The notes beneath the pieces were generated by a model, which was not told where the DNA came from, searched no databases, and was given only the letters and a program-made list of their open reading frames with translations. A stretch of DNA of 64,000 bases from assembly GCF_000013865.1 (NCBI RefSeq), contig NC_007948.1:3844001-3908000 (forward strand). The letters are read 5' to 3'. Below are positions 9,442 through 18,981 of this stretch, piece after piece. Position 1 is the stretch's first letter; the number at the start of each line of letters is the position of its first letter. The translations under genes were made by a program, and so were the position numbers. Source of the stretch: Polaromonas sp. JS666. GTDB lineage: Bacteria; Pseudomonadota; Gammaproteobacteria; Burkholderiales; Burkholderiaceae_C.

Positions 9442-10205
9442 ACGGCACCGTGAAAGGCCGGCTTTACCTGGTGCCCGCGCCGCTTGATTTTGGCTGCGAC
9501 ACCCAGGCCCCGCTTCAGGACGTGATGCCTTCGGGCACGCTGCAGGTCGCAGCCCGGCTGTCCTGCTGGATTTGCGAGAACGCCAAAAGCACCCGCGCTT
9601 ACCTGAAGCGCATCAACGAACAGCACCCCCTGGCGCACACGCTGCAGTCGCTCCAGATTCAGGAGCTGCCGCGTGAGGTTCACAAGAAGGGTGACCACAC
9701 CGGCAACTTTGATGCGCGGCCGTTGCTCATGGCCGCGATGGAGGGCCACGACATGGGCCTGGTCAGCGAGGCCGGCATGCCGGCGATCGCCGACCCGGGC
9801 TCGTCGGTGGTGCGCGCAGCGCACGACCTCGGGCTGCAGGTGGTGCCGCTGACGGGCCCCATGTCGCTGATGCTGGCGCTGGCGGCGAGCGGCCTCAATG
9901 GCCAAAACTTTGCGTTCGTCGGGTATTTGCCGCAAGACAGCGGCGAGCGGACCCAGCGCATCCGCGAGCTGGAGTCGCTGGCCCTGAAAACCGGCCAGAC
10001 CCAGCTTTTCATTGAAACACCCTACCGCAATGTGGCCCTGCTGCAGGCGCTGCTGCAGACGCTGCAGGGCAACACACGGCTGGCGCTGAGCTGCGGCCTG
10101 ACGCTGGACAAGGCCTCATCGCGCAGCATGCAGGTCAGCGGCTGGAAACGCGACAAACCCGTCCTGCCGCTGGACCAGCCGACGGTTTTTTGCATAGGCC
10201 GCTGA
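9438..10205 (+). CDS. RsmI-like SAM-dependent tetrapyrrole-methylase-fold methyltransferase
   Basis: The 255-aa protein begins GRLYLVPAPLDFG and has LLMAAMEGHDMGLVSEAGMPAIADPGS and PLTGPMSLMLALAASGLNGQNFAFVGYLP, the pattern of RsmI (2'-O-methylation of C1402 in 16S rRNA). It is shorter than classical RsmI and lacks its C-terminal extension, matching the SAM-methyltransferase paralogues that often follow a Maf gene in betaproteobacteria. The start codon overlaps the Maf stop (ATGA). The exact substrate is not determined by sequence. Confidence 0.85.
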   Translation: MNGTVKGRLYLVPAPLDFGCDTQAPLQDVMPSGTLQVAARLSCWICENAKSTRAYLKRINEQHPLAHTLQSLQIQELPREVHKKGDHTGNFDARPLLMAAMEGHDMGLVSEAGMPAIADPGSSVVRAAHDLGLQVVPLTGPMSLMLALAASGLNGQNFAFVGYLPQDSGERTQRIRELESLALKTGQTQLFIETPYRNVALLQALLQTLQGNTRLALSCGLTLDKASSRSMQVSGWKRDKPVLPLDQPTVFCIGR

Positions 10206-10228
10206 CACGCATCAGGGGGCAACCCGAT

Positions 10229-10258
10229 GAAAAAAGCCCGCTATTGCGGGCCTTTTTG
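10229..10258. terminator. Bidirectional rho-independent terminator
   Basis: GCCCGC, loop TATT, GCGGGC (10236-10251) is preceded by an A-run and followed by C and five Ts. It lies between the convergent RsmI-like gene and sppA and can serve both strands. Confidence 0.85.
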
Positions 10259-10307
10259 GTTTTGTGTTGCTGCGGCTTTTTTGGCGTTTCGCGCTTTGAG
10301 AAGACGC

Positions 10308-11393
10308 TTAACGAATCGCCGGAATGGCCTTGAAAGCCCTGATGGCACCTTCACCCATGGCCGCGCCAAACTTCTTGGCCAGGCGCTCGGCCACATTCTC
10401 GCGGCGCGTGTAATCGATGATTTCCTCGGCCTTGACCACCTCGCGGGCTACATACTCCAGGCCGCCCAGCTGGTCAGCCAAACCCAGCTCCACCGCCTGC
10501 TGGCCGCTCCAGAACAGGCCGCTGAACATCTCTGGCATCTCCTTGAGGCGCTTGCCGCGGCCGGCTTTCACCACCGTGATGAACTGCTGGTGGATCTGGT
10601 CCAGCATGGCCTGCGCATACACGCGCTGCTTGTCGCTCTGCGGGCTGAAGGGGTCCAGAAAGCCCTTGTTCTCGCCAGCGGTCAGCAGCCGGCGTTCCAC
10701 GCCCAGCTTGTCCATCAGGCCGGTAAAGCCAAAGCCGTCCATCAACACGCCGATGCTGCCGACAATGCTGGCCTTGTCGACGTAAATCTTGTCGGCTGCC
10801 ACCGCGATGTAATAGGCTGCCGATGCGCAGCTTTCTTCCACCACGGCATAAACCGGCTTCTTGTGCTTGATCTTGAGGCGCAGGATTTCGTCATTCATCA
10901 TGCCGGCCTGCACCGGGCTGCCCCCGGGGGAGTTGATCAGCAGCACCACGGCCTTGGCGCCATCGTCTTCAAACGCGGCACGCAGCGCCGCATTGACAAA
11001 CTCGGCACTGGCGTCGGCGCCGGCGGCGATTTCACCCTTGATCTCCACCACGGCCGTGTGCGGCGCGGCCGCATCGGTGGCGGGGGTACCGCGGTGCAGG
11101 AGCATCCACACCAGCGCGATGAAAAACGCCAGCCAGGCCAGGCGCACAAAGGCTTTCCAGCGGCGGGCAGCTTTTTGCTCATTGAGCGATGCAAACGCCA
11201 GCTTCTCCAGCGTTGCACGCTCCCAGCCGGGAGCCAGGGACGGGTCGGTTTGAAGGGATTTTTTCGCTCCCGTTTCAGGAGCACGATCTTCCGGATAAGG
11301 ACGGGACTCCGGCTGGTTCGGCCTGAAATCCGACTCCCGCAGGAGATCAGGAGAGGTGTCGTTCGGATTGTCGGGGCGGTTGGATTCGTTCAT
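10308..11393 (-). CDS. sppA: Signal peptide peptidase SppA (S49 serine peptidase)
   Basis: The 361-aa membrane protease degrades cleaved signal peptides. After a hydrophilic Pro-rich N-terminus a single span lies at residues 82-99 (FVRLAWLAFFIALVWMLL). The S49 domain follows: LLINSPGGSPVQAG, Ser191 in ESCASAAYYIA as nucleophile, and Lys243 in GENKGFLDPFSP as general base. The 52-residue Ser-Lys spacing matches the short SppA form of Bacillus subtilis. A Rieske gene precedes it on the same strand after a 21-bp gap. Confidence 0.93.
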   Translation of the reverse strand: MNESNRPDNPNDTSPDLLRESDFRPNQPESRPYPEDRAPETGAKKSLQTDPSLAPGWERATLEKLAFASLNEQKAARRWKAFVRLAWLAFFIALVWMLLHRGTPATDAAAPHTAVVEIKGEIAAGADASAEFVNAALRAAFEDDGAKAVVLLINSPGGSPVQAGMMNDEILRLKIKHKKPVYAVVEESCASAAYYIAVAADKIYVDKASIVGSIGVLMDGFGFTGLMDKLGVERRLLTAGENKGFLDPFSPQSDKQRVYAQAMLDQIHQQFITVVKAGRGKRLKEMPEMFSGLFWSGQQAVELGLADQLGGLEYVAREVVKAEEIIDYTRRENVAERLAKKFGAAMGEGAIRAFKAIPAIR

Positions 11394-11414
11394 GGTCGCT
11401 AGTTTAGAGAAGTA

Positions 11415-11780
11415 TTAGAACTGTACCGGTCTGAGGTTGTAAGCGGAATGCCAATAAACAACCCCGTCATTTTCCGAAAGCGTGATTTTGATCAACCCGC
11501 CCTGGCAGGGGCCGCCTGCGCACTGGCCGGTATCAGGCCGGTAAGCCGCACCATGGCTGGCGCACAGCAGCCATTGTCCGCTGTCGTCAAACACCTGGTT
11601 GGGCTGCCAGTCGAGTTCCATGGCCACATGCGTGCAGCGGTTCAGGTAAGCATGCGGCAGGCCCTCGAAGCGAATGGCAAAAGCCCGGCAGGTCAGACCG
11701 GCATAGTCGATATCGAAGGGCACTGCCTCCCCGCCTTCGACCAGGTCGCTGGCATTGCACAGGGGTAACAGCTCATCCAT
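11415..11780 (-). CDS. Small Rieske [2Fe-2S] ferredoxin-like protein
   Basis: The 121-aa protein carries one Rieske cluster site: Cys49-x-His51 (NRCTHVAMELD) and Cys73-x2-His76 (LCASHGAAYRPDTG), with GGPCQGGLIKI closing the fold. It has no catalytic oxygenase domain, so it is an electron carrier or a stand-alone Rieske protein. It lies between the HAD phosphatase and sppA in a same-strand run (rluC, HAD, Rieske, sppA) seen in many Burkholderiales. The partner is unknown. Confidence 0.88.
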   Translation of the reverse strand: MDELLPLCNASDLVEGGEAVPFDIDYAGLTCRAFAIRFEGLPHAYLNRCTHVAMELDWQPNQVFDDSGQWLLCASHGAAYRPDTGQCAGGPCQGGLIKITLSENDGVVYWHSAYNLRPVQF

Positions 11781-11813
11781 AGGAAGCCCTTCAGTCGCTA
11801 GTACTAGCCATTA

Positions 11814-12473
11814 CTAGCCATTGGCCAGCAGCCAGTCATGGAGGTCCTGCACCGAATGGGCCACGTGGCGCGGCGCCAGGGCCGTGAAGGCTTCGGGTTC
11901 GTGCGCGCCGTAGCTCACCCCCACACTGGGGCAGGCCGCATTGAACGCCATCTGCAGGTCGTGCGTGGTGTCGCCCACCATCAACACCCGCTGAGACGTG
12001 CAGCCGAATTCCTCCATTAACTCATGCAGCATCCGCGGGTCGGGCTTGCCGGCCGTCTCGTCAGCGGTGCGCGAGCCGTGAAACATGCCCTTGAGTTCCG
12101 CGCTCCGCAGCGCCTCATCCAGCCCGCGCCGGGATTTTCCGGTGGCCACCGCCAGCCGGAAGCCGCGCGCCTTGAGGGCCTCCAGCATCGGCAGCACGCC
12201 ATCGAAGAGGACCAGGTCGTCATGGTGGGCCGCGTAATGGTGGCGGTAGCGCGCGCCCAACTCGGGGTATTTTTCTGCGGGTACGTCGGGAGCCGCGTGG
12301 GCCAGCGCCTGCATCAGGCCCAGGCCGATCACATAGGCGGCCTCCTGGTCGGTGGGCATGGTGCCGCCTACATCCCGCACGGCGGACTGGATGCAGCGCA
12401 TGATGATCTTCGTGGAATCGAACAGCGTGCCGTCCCAGTCAAAGGCGATCAGGTCAAAGTTTCGGGTGTACAT
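11814..12473 (-). CDS. HAD-IA hydrolase, phosphoglycolate phosphatase-like
   Basis: This 219-aa HAD phosphatase has motif I FDWDGTLFDS with nucleophile Asp12 and Asp14, motif II/III around VATGKSRRGLDEAL, and motif IV MVGDTTHDLQMA. The cap is the small alpha-helical type of the Gph/PgmB group. The substrate cannot be assigned from sequence; Gph-like 2-phosphoglycolate phosphatase is the default. It directly follows rluC, a common pairing in betaproteobacteria. Confidence 0.9.
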   Translation of the reverse strand: MYTRNFDLIAFDWDGTLFDSTKIIMRCIQSAVRDVGGTMPTDQEAAYVIGLGLMQALAHAAPDVPAEKYPELGARYRHHYAAHHDDLVLFDGVLPMLEALKARGFRLAVATGKSRRGLDEALRSAELKGMFHGSRTADETAGKPDPRMLHELMEEFGCTSQRVLMVGDTTHDLQMAFNAACPSVGVSYGAHEPEAFTALAPRHVAHSVQDLHDWLLANG

Positions 12474-12524
12474 GCCTTGATTGTCGCTGGCCCCGCCCTG
12501 CGCTGCAGGGCAAGGGCCATCGCG

Positions 12525-13727
12525 TCACGGTTGTGCGGCGGGTCCTGCGCTGCCCTGGGGCCGGACCGACAGAAACTGCTGCAGCTCGTCGGGCAAGGGC
12601 GTTTCCAGATGAATGGTTTTGCGCGTCTTGGGATGGTTGAATTTCAGGCTCCAGGCATGCAGAAACATGCGTTTCAGGGGAGCGCCCCCGGCAACGGACT
12701 TCTGCAGGGACTTGTTCAGCTCAAAGTCGCCGTATTTATCATCCCCCGCAATCGGGTGGCCCTCGTTGGCCAGGTGCACACGAATCTGGTGCGTGCGGCC
12801 GGTCTTGATGGTGACTTCGAGCAGGGTAAACGGGGTGCCCGGGGCCGCGGGAAGGGCCGCAAAGGCGGACTTGACCTTGACCAGCGTGACCGAGCGCATG
12901 CCGTCGGGATGGTCATTGGGCACCACCTTGACGCGCCGTTCGCCTTCACCAGCGCCGCCGGGCAACAGGTATTTGTGCAGCGCCTTGTCGATCACGCGGT
13001 GATTGGCAGGCCAGTTGCCGCTCACCAGCGCCAGGTAAACCTTGTCGGTTTCGCGCTCGCGGAACTGTTCCTGCAGCAGTTTCAGGGCCATTCGGCGCTT
13101 GGCGATCAGCAGGATGCCGCTGGTTTCCCGGTCCAGCCGGTGCACCAGCTCCAGGAAATCCGCCTGGGGCCGGGCCATGCGCAACTGCTCAATCACCCCG
13201 AAGCTCACGCCGCTGCCGCCATGCACCGCCACGCCGGCCGGTTTGTCGATGGCCAGCAGGAAGTCGTCTTCGAACAGGACCGGAAATTCCCGCGACGGCG
13301 CATACCCGCCGACGGTGGAGCTGGCGCCGTGGCGCGCCACCTCCTCGGCCATGGCCTGGGCCTTCTGGTCGGCCCGTTCCGAGGTGCGCACCGGCGGCAG
13401 GCGGACGATATCGCCGGCTTCAAGGCGGGTATCGGCCTGTGCCCTGCCCTTGTTGATTCTTACCTCGCCACTGCGGATGATGCGGTAGACGTGGGTCTTG
13501 GGCACACCCTTGAGGTGGCGGATCAGGAAGTTGTCGAGCCGCTGGCCGGCGTAATCCTCGTCGACCGTGACCAGCGTGGCCTGCGGTGGCGCAGGCGCTG
13601 CCGCCTCTTGAACAGGAGGGCGAGACGGAGCCGGGGGTCTGGGTTGGGAGGCGGCAACCATCGGTCGAACCGGTGCTTTGACCGGTCTTCTTGCCTTGCC
13701 TGCCGCTACCCCTATAATGTGTTTCAC
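12525..13727 (-). CDS. rluC: Ribosomal large subunit pseudouridine synthase RluC
   Basis: The enzyme makes pseudouridine at 955, 2504 and 2580 of 23S rRNA. An S4 RNA-binding domain (about residues 61-120, RLDNFLIRHLKGVPKTHVYR) is followed by the RluA-type catalytic domain with Asp199 in HRLDRETSGILLIAK and KTGRTHQIRVHL. The 400-aa length includes an Ala/Pro-rich N-terminal extension of about 50 residues. It is divergent from rne, as in E. coli. Confidence 0.95.
   Translation of the reverse strand: MKHIIGVAAGKARRPVKAPVRPMVAASQPRPPAPSRPPVQEAAAPAPPQATLVTVDEDYAGQRLDNFLIRHLKGVPKTHVYRIIRSGEVRINKGRAQADTRLEAGDIVRLPPVRTSERADQKAQAMAEEVARHGASSTVGGYAPSREFPVLFEDDFLLAIDKPAGVAVHGGSGVSFGVIEQLRMARPQADFLELVHRLDRETSGILLIAKRRMALKLLQEQFRERETDKVYLALVSGNWPANHRVIDKALHKYLLPGGAGEGERRVKVVPNDHPDGMRSVTLVKVKSAFAALPAAPGTPFTLLEVTIKTGRTHQIRVHLANEGHPIAGDDKYGDFELNKSLQKSVAGGAPLKRMFLHAWSLKFNHPKTRKTIHLETPLPDELQQFLSVRPQGSAGPAAQP
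13691..13718 (+). promoter_or_regulatory. Candidate rne promoter inside the rluC start region
   Basis: The plus strand shows TTGCCT (13691-13696), 16 nt, then a perfect TATAAT (13713-13718), predicting transcription from about 13725. This lies within the first codons of the divergent rluC gene and gives rne an untranslated leader of about 625 nt. Promoter strength and start site are inferred. Confidence 0.6.
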
Positions 13728-14351
13728 TAGCGATATGCTGTAAGTGGTTGATTTGTCTGGAGTTTAGTCCACCCAAGTCCGAAGCCCATTAAAAGGCTTA
13801 TTAACAACCCGCATACAGCCTCGCTGGAAGGTCGATGCCCTGCAGGCAATTGCCCGCAAGCGACGAGTGCCAGGCACCTCGCGGCGAGCGGATTACCGTG
13901 CAGACGAGTCGACGTTTTGCGAACACAACTACGGAATACCATGTGTGCAGCCCCAGTCCCGCACAAAAGGCTGCATGCGGATCCAGCTGAGACCAAGTCC
14001 TTTAATGGGTAGCCCTCTGATGACAACACGGGTCAGTCTGATTCATATATGCCTGCGGTACCTTGGTACCCTGCTTTTTGGCATAAATCAGCCTCCAGCC
14101 TTTGAAAATCGGGCGCTAGCAGCTACTTTTTTGGTAGCAACAACCTGTTTGACCCCTGCTCACTCCATCCACGCGCCTACGCCCAGACCACTTCGCTGAC
14201 TGATTCTTCAGTCGGCCAGGGTGCAGTCAAAAGCTCTCCGGCAATTCCCCACGTTCGCACCGCGTCCCTCCGGCGTCGTTAGCCCATTTTGGGCAGGTGA
14301 TTGATGTTCGAGACATGACATCAAAACGAAGAACGATAAGGAAAGCTACCC
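13725..14351 (+). promoter_or_regulatory. Long 5' leader of RNase E mRNA
   Basis: The roughly 620-bp rluC-rne gap holds no credible coding frame. In enterobacteria RNase E regulates its own mRNA through a structured leader, and the position and length here fit such a leader. A possible local hairpin is the GGTACC pair at about 14056-14068. AAGGAAAG before the ATG is the ribosome-binding site. I could not fold the leader, so the regulatory role is inference. Confidence 0.5.
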
Positions 14352-17300
14352 ATGAAACGGATGCTGGTAAACGCCACACAGGCTGAAGAACGCCGCCTGG
14401 CGATCGTCGATGGACAAAAACTCCTCGACTACGAAATTGAAATTGAAGGGCGCGAGCAGCGCAAGGGCAACATCTACAAGGCCGTCGTCACCCGCGTCGA
14501 GCCTTCGCTGGAAGCCTGCTTTGTTGACTACGGTGAAGACCGCCACGGCTTCCTGCCGTTCAAGGAAATCTCCAAGCAATACTTTGCGCAGGGCGTGCCG
14601 GTCAGCCAGGCACGCATCAACGATGTGATCCGCGAAGGCCAGGAACTGCTGGTCCAGGTCGAAAAGGAAGAGCGCGGCAACAAGGGCGCAGCCCTGACCA
14701 CGTTCGTGTCGCTCGCAGGCCGCTATGTGGTCCTGATGCCCAACAACCCGCGCGGCGGTGGCGTGAGCCGCCGCATCGAGGGCGACGACCGGGCCGAGCT
14801 CAAGGAAGCGATGGACCAGCTCGAGTACCCCAATGGCATGAGCATCATCGCGCGCACCGCCGGCATCGGCCGCAGCGCACCCGAGCTGCAGTGGGACCTG
14901 AACTATCTGCTCAAGCTCTGGACGGCCATTGACGGCGCCGGCAAGGGCGGCAAGGGCGCTTTCCTGATTTACCAGGAATCCAGCCTGGTGATCCGCGCCA
15001 TCCGCGACTACTTCAACAGCGACATCGGCGACATTCTGTTCGACACCGACGACGTCTACGAGCAGGCCCGCCAGTTCATGGCCCACGTGATGCCCGAGCA
15101 TGAGCACCGCGTCAAGCGCTACCGCGATGACGCGCCGCTGTTCTCGCGCTTCCAGATCGAGCACCAGATCGAGTCGGCCTACGCCCGCACCGTGCAGCTG
15201 CCATCCGGCGGCGCCATCGTGATCGACCACACCGAAGCGCTGGTTTCGGTCGACGTCAACTCGGCCCGCGCCATCAAGGGCGGCGACATCGAAGAAACCG
15301 CCACGCGCACCAACCTGGAAGCCGCCGATGAAGTCGCACGCCAGATGCGCCTGCGCGACCTGGGTGGCCTGATCGTCATCGACTTCATCGACATGGAAGA
15401 GTCGCGCAACCGCCGCGATGTGGAAAACCGCCTGCGCGATGCGCTGCGGCAAGACCGCGCACGCGTGCAGTTCGGCACCATCAGCAAATTCGGCCTGATG
15501 GAAATGAGCCGTCAACGGCTGCGCCCTGCCCTGTCGGAAGGCGCGTCGATTCCCTGCCCGCGTTGCGGCGGCTCCGGCCATATCCGCGACACGGAAAGCT
15601 CGGCGCTGCAGATCCTGCGCGTCATCCAGGAAGAGTCCCTGAAAGACAGCACGGCTTCGGTGCTGTGCCAGGTGCCGGTGGATGTGGCGTCTTTCCTGCT
15701 CAACGAAAAACGCTCCGAAATCGGCAAGATCGAGCTCAAGCAGCGCATCAATGTGCTGCTGGTTCCCAACAAGACACTGGAGACGCCGAACTACCGCCTG
15801 GAGCGCCTCAAGCACGACGATCCGCGCCTGGACAATATCGAAGCGAGCTACAAGCTGGCTGACGAGGTGGAAGACCCGACGACGGTGACCCGCCGCAGCC
15901 AGGAAAAGCACAACAAGCAGGAACCCGTGATCAAGGGCGTGCTGCCCGATGCGCCGGCTCCGATTGCCCCGCCCAAGCCCGAACCGGTAGCCCCTGCGGC
16001 CAAAGCGGCACCGCGCCCAGCGCCTGCAGCGCCAGCCCACGTGGCAGCCGAAAAAGGCTTCTTTGGCTGGATCAAGAGCCTGTTCGGCGGCACCGAAGCG
16101 CCGGCTGCAGCGCCCGCCGCTGAAGTGAAGAAAGACGAGCGCAGCGGCGAGGCACGGCGCGAAGGACGTGATGGACGCGGCGAGCGCGGTGAACGTTCAG
16201 AGCGCGGAGGCCGGGACGGCCGCCGTGGTGGCCGCAGCCGCGGTGAAGGTCGTGGGGAAGGCCGCGGCGAAGCCCGCCCGGAGAGCCGACCCGAAGGTCG
16301 TGGCGACCGGGGTGAGGGCCGCGGCGGCGAACGCCGTGAACGCAGTCCCGAAGCACGCGGCGAAGGCGCACGCCAGGAACGTCCCGCCGGGGAAGCACGC
16401 GCTGAAGCACGCCCGGAAAATCGCGGCGAAGGCCAGCCCCGCAGCGAAGGTCGCACCGACGGCCGTGGCGAGGGCCGTGGTGACCGCAGCCGCCGCGAGC
16501 GCGGCGAACGCGGCGACCGCATCCCACGCGATGCGGCAGAGCAGGATCTCGCATTGGCCAACCAGGCCGCCATGGCCGCAGCCATGGGTGGCGATGCTGC
16601 CGTGCAGGGACAGGACAGGCCCGCCCAGGAAGCCGGCCGTGACGGCGATCGCCAGCAGGGCGGACGCGAAGGACGGGGCGAAGGTCGCCGCGAGCGCGGT
16701 GAACGGGGTGGAGAGCGCGGTGGCCGCCGCAATGATCGCCGCGGCGAACGCACCGAGGGCCAGGGCCCGGCCGCCGACACCGCTGGCAATACCGTGAGCG
16801 GTGAAGCCGCGCCTATGGCTGCAGTTGCACTCGACGAGACAGGCCAGACCCTGACGCAAAACCAGAACGGCCAGGGCGATAGCCCGGTCGACGAGCAGCG
16901 CCAGCCCCGCGAACGCCGCAGCCGTGACCGCTACGGCCGCGACCGGCGCGAGCGTGGCGAGGAGCGTGCTGAAAGCGGCGAGCGCAGCGAACAGGCCGCC
17001 GAGAGCGCCACCGCACCCGCCAGTTCAGAGCAAAATCAGGCCCCTGCCCTGGAAGAGCGTGCACCAGTTGCTACTGAATTTGTAGCATCTTCTGTGGCTC
17101 CAGTGGCTGCTTCGGCTCCGGCTCCTGCCTACACGGCGCCCATGGCCGCGGCCGCACCCGTGGCAACGCCCGTGCCTGTGCCTGTGCCTGTGCCTGCACC
17201 CGCAGCAGCCAGCATCATGCTGCCCAAGGTCCAGGCCTACGCCCTGCCCCTGCAGGACCTGGCGCAGGTGGCCGAGTCTTCAGGCCTGCAATGGGTCAAC

Positions 17301-17477
17301 TCCGACGCGGCCAAGATTGCCGAAGCGCAAGCCGCCATCGCCGCTGAAATCAAACCGGTGCATGTGCCGCGCGAGCGCCCGCCGCTGGCGGTGTCTGATG
17401 AAGGTCCGCTGGTGCTGGTGGAGACCCGCCGCGATCTGGGCTCAATGGCGCAGCCCTTTGAGCAACCATCCGCCTGA
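14352..17477 (+). CDS. rne: Ribonuclease E
   Basis: The 1041-aa endoribonuclease is the core of mRNA turnover and rRNA/tRNA processing. Its N-terminal half is canonical: [21 protein letters not shown]1 domain near residues 35-125, the DNase I-like catalytic site with the first metal ligand Asp in [14 protein letters not shown] (about residue 303) and the second in [14 protein letters not shown] (about 345), and the zinc-link CPRCGGSGH near residue 402. The C-terminal half is a low-complexity Arg/Gly/Glu tract (about residues 595-870) then an Ala/Pro/Val-rich region; these should hold RNA- and degradosome-binding sites. A terminator follows. Confidence 0.97.
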   Translation: MKRMLVNATQAEERRLAIVDGQKLLDYEIEIEGREQRKGNIYKAVVTRVEPSLEACFVDYGEDRHGFLPFKEISKQYFAQGVPVSQARINDVIREGQELLVQVEKEERGNKGAALTTFVSLAGRYVVLMPNNPRGGGVSRRIEGDDRAELKEAMDQLEYPNGMSIIARTAGIGRSAPELQWDLNYLLKLWTAIDGAGKGGKGAFLIYQESSLVIRAIRDYFNSDIGDILFDTDDVYEQARQFMAHVMPEHEHRVKRYRDDAPLFSRFQIEHQIESAYARTVQLPSGGAIVIDHTEALVSVDVNSARAIKGGDIEETATRTNLEAADEVARQMRLRDLGGLIVIDFIDMEESRNRRDVENRLRDALRQDRARVQFGTISKFGLMEMSRQRLRPALSEGASIPCPRCGGSGHIRDTESSALQILRVIQEESLKDSTASVLCQVPVDVASFLLNEKRSEIGKIELKQRINVLLVPNKTLETPNYRLERLKHDDPRLDNIEASYKLADEVEDPTTVTRRSQEKHNKQEPVIKGVLPDAPAPIAPPKPEPVAPAAKAAPRPAPAAPAHVAAEKGFFGWIKSLFGGTEAPAAAPAAEVKKDERSGEARREGRDGRGERGERSERGGRDGRRGGRSRGEGRGEGRGEARPESRPEGRGDRGEGRGGERRERSPEARGEGARQERPAGEARAEARPENRGEGQPRSEGRTDGRGEGRGDRSRRERGERGDRIPRDAAEQDLALANQAAMAAAMGGDAAVQGQDRPAQEAGRDGDRQQGGREGRGEGRRERGERGGERGGRRNDRRGERTEGQGPAADTAGNTVSGEAAPMAAVALDETGQTLTQNQNGQGDSPVDEQRQPRERRSRDRYGRDRRERGEERAESGERSEQAAESATAPASSEQNQAPALEERAPVATEFVASSVAPVAASAPAPAYTAPMAAAAPVATPVPVPVPVPAPAAASIMLPKVQAYALPLQDLAQVAESSGLQWVNSDAAKIAEAQAAIAAEIKPVHVPRERPPLAVSDEGPLVLVETRRDLGSMAQPFEQPSA

Positions 17478-17516
17478 TGGACCGGCAGGCCAGCCATTGG
17501 CCTGGCCCCCAGCCTC

Positions 17517-17550
17517 TTGAAAAGGCCCCGCGTGCGGGGCCTTTTTCTTT
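17517..17550. terminator. Bidirectional rho-independent terminator after rne
   Basis: GGCCCCG and CGGGGCC form a stem with a 4-base CGTG loop (17524-17541), followed by TTTTTCTTT and preceded by GAAAA on the other side. It separates the convergent rne and hemY genes and can serve both. Confidence 0.88.
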
Positions 17551-17676
17551 GCCTGTTCGATACCTTGTCAACGCCTGTTCGACGCATTGCGCCGGCGTTC
17601 CGGGACGTGTGTGGTGCCCATGGCGCGGTGCAGCGGCACCCGGCCACCGGGGCTTGGGCAGCAAGGCCTGGCGCCT

Positions 17677-18966
17677 CTACAGCTGGGCAGCGCGCTTGTA
17701 GGCCTGCGCCGCCGCCGGCTCATCCTCACGCTGCTCGGCCAGCACCGCCAGCGCCCGCCAGGCATTGCGGTGCAGCGTGGCATCCTGCAGGCCCATGGCG
17801 GCTTGCGAGAGCAACTGGCGGGCCTTGCCCCACAGCTGACGGTTCAGGCAGGCCATGCCGGCCAGGTACTGCAGATTGGCGTCGCGCGGCCGGCTGAGCT
17901 GCGCCGCTTCAATGCGCGCCAGCCAGGCCGCATCCAGGGAGTCCAGACCAGCTTCCAGCCCCGTGATCAGCTTGATGCGCAGGTTGTCGCCGATCTCCGA
18001 GCGCGGCTCCATCATGCGGTCCCACACCTGCAGCAGCCACGTGCGCGCCAGCCCGGCGTCGCCGTGCAGCGCCATCAGCCGCGATGCCGCATGCACCACC
18101 AGCTCGGGCATGGCCCGCTCGCTCTCATCCAGCGAAAACCAGGCTTGCTGCAACTGCGCCGGATCGTGCGCATCGTTCAGCAGCTCCAGCGCCAGGCCGC
18201 GCACAATGCTCTGCGCCGCCGCCTGTGAAAAAGCACGGTGCTTGGCCAGCAGGCGGGCGGTGTCCAGCGCCAGCAAGGTCTGCTTGACCTGGCGGGTGGC
18301 GCGCAGCTTCATGCGCAGGGCCAGGGTGCGCCGCGCGGCGCCTTGGGGCAGCTGCGTCAGCCACTCCAGTGCGGCGCCGGCATCGCGGTCTTCCAGCGCC
18401 CAGCGCGCCGCGCGAAGCTGCACACCCTCGCGCACTTCCTGCGCATGGCGCTGGGCCGCATTTTGGAGCGCCAGCTGCAGATGCTGGTCGCGCAAGGCCC
18501 TGTTTTGCAGGGACTGCGCGCTTTCCGCTACCAGCAGATGGGCCAGCGATCGCAATTGCGTGGAACGGCTGGCGCTGTGGCCGGTCGCGTGGCCAGTTTG
18601 ATCGGTGAGCAGGCCCAGGCTTTTTTCCTGCACCAGCGCGTTTTGCGCCGACTTGGCGGCCCGGATGTAGCGCCCCGCCAGCAGGTTCGCCAGCGAGTCC
18701 ATCAGGGAGCCGTACATGGCACGCTCTTTCTGCTGGGCACGCCAGCGCCGCGCTTCCAGCGGCAGGGCGAACAGGGCCGACACGGCGCGCAGGGCACCGT
18801 ACAGCAGCATGAAAAAGCCTGCCAGTACCAGCACCATCAGGTTGAAGGACACATCGAGCCGGTGCGGCGGCCAGAAGATGGTGACCACCGCCTGGTTGTT
18901 GCCCGCAAACAGGGCCACGGCCACGGCGACACCAAACAGGGCCACAAGCCAGAGGGCGGCGCGCAT
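17677..18966 (-). CDS. hemY: HemY family tetratricopeptide membrane protein
   Basis: The 429-aa protein begins with two membrane spans (LWLVALFGVAVAVALFAGNN and FNLMVLVLAGFFMLLYGAL) and the HemY_N signature NNQAVVTIFWPPHRLDVSFNL, then helical TPR-like repeats to the C-terminus. The proteobacterial HemY of the hemCDXY operon is an inner-membrane protein of unclear function; it is not the protoporphyrinogen oxidase of the same name. It ends the hemC-hemD-hemX-hemY run on the minus strand, 15 bp after hemX. Confidence 0.93.
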   Translation of the reverse strand: MRAALWLVALFGVAVAVALFAGNNQAVVTIFWPPHRLDVSFNLMVLVLAGFFMLLYGALRAVSALFALPLEARRWRAQQKERAMYGSLMDSLANLLAGRYIRAAKSAQNALVQEKSLGLLTDQTGHATGHSASRSTQLRSLAHLLVAESAQSLQNRALRDQHLQLALQNAAQRHAQEVREGVQLRAARWALEDRDAGAALEWLTQLPQGAARRTLALRMKLRATRQVKQTLLALDTARLLAKHRAFSQAAAQSIVRGLALELLNDAHDPAQLQQAWFSLDESERAMPELVVHAASRLMALHGDAGLARTWLLQVWDRMMEPRSEIGDNLRIKLITGLEAGLDSLDAAWLARIEAAQLSRPRDANLQYLAGMACLNRQLWGKARQLLSQAAMGLQDATLHRNAWRALAVLAEQREDEPAAAQAYKRAAQL

Positions 18967-18981
18967 CGTTGGCCCCTGCCC

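Noticed and set aside
14346..16040. 564-aa open frame on the minus strand opposite rne
   Set aside because: It is antisense to the conserved catalytic half of RNase E and rich in Asp/His/Val/Gly from reverse codons; a codon-bias shadow.
15848..16859. Minus-strand frames of 220-313 aa opposite the rne C-terminal tract
   Set aside because: Ser/Pro/Arg- or Ala-rich repeats arise from reading the low-complexity R/G/E tract backwards; no start signal or family.
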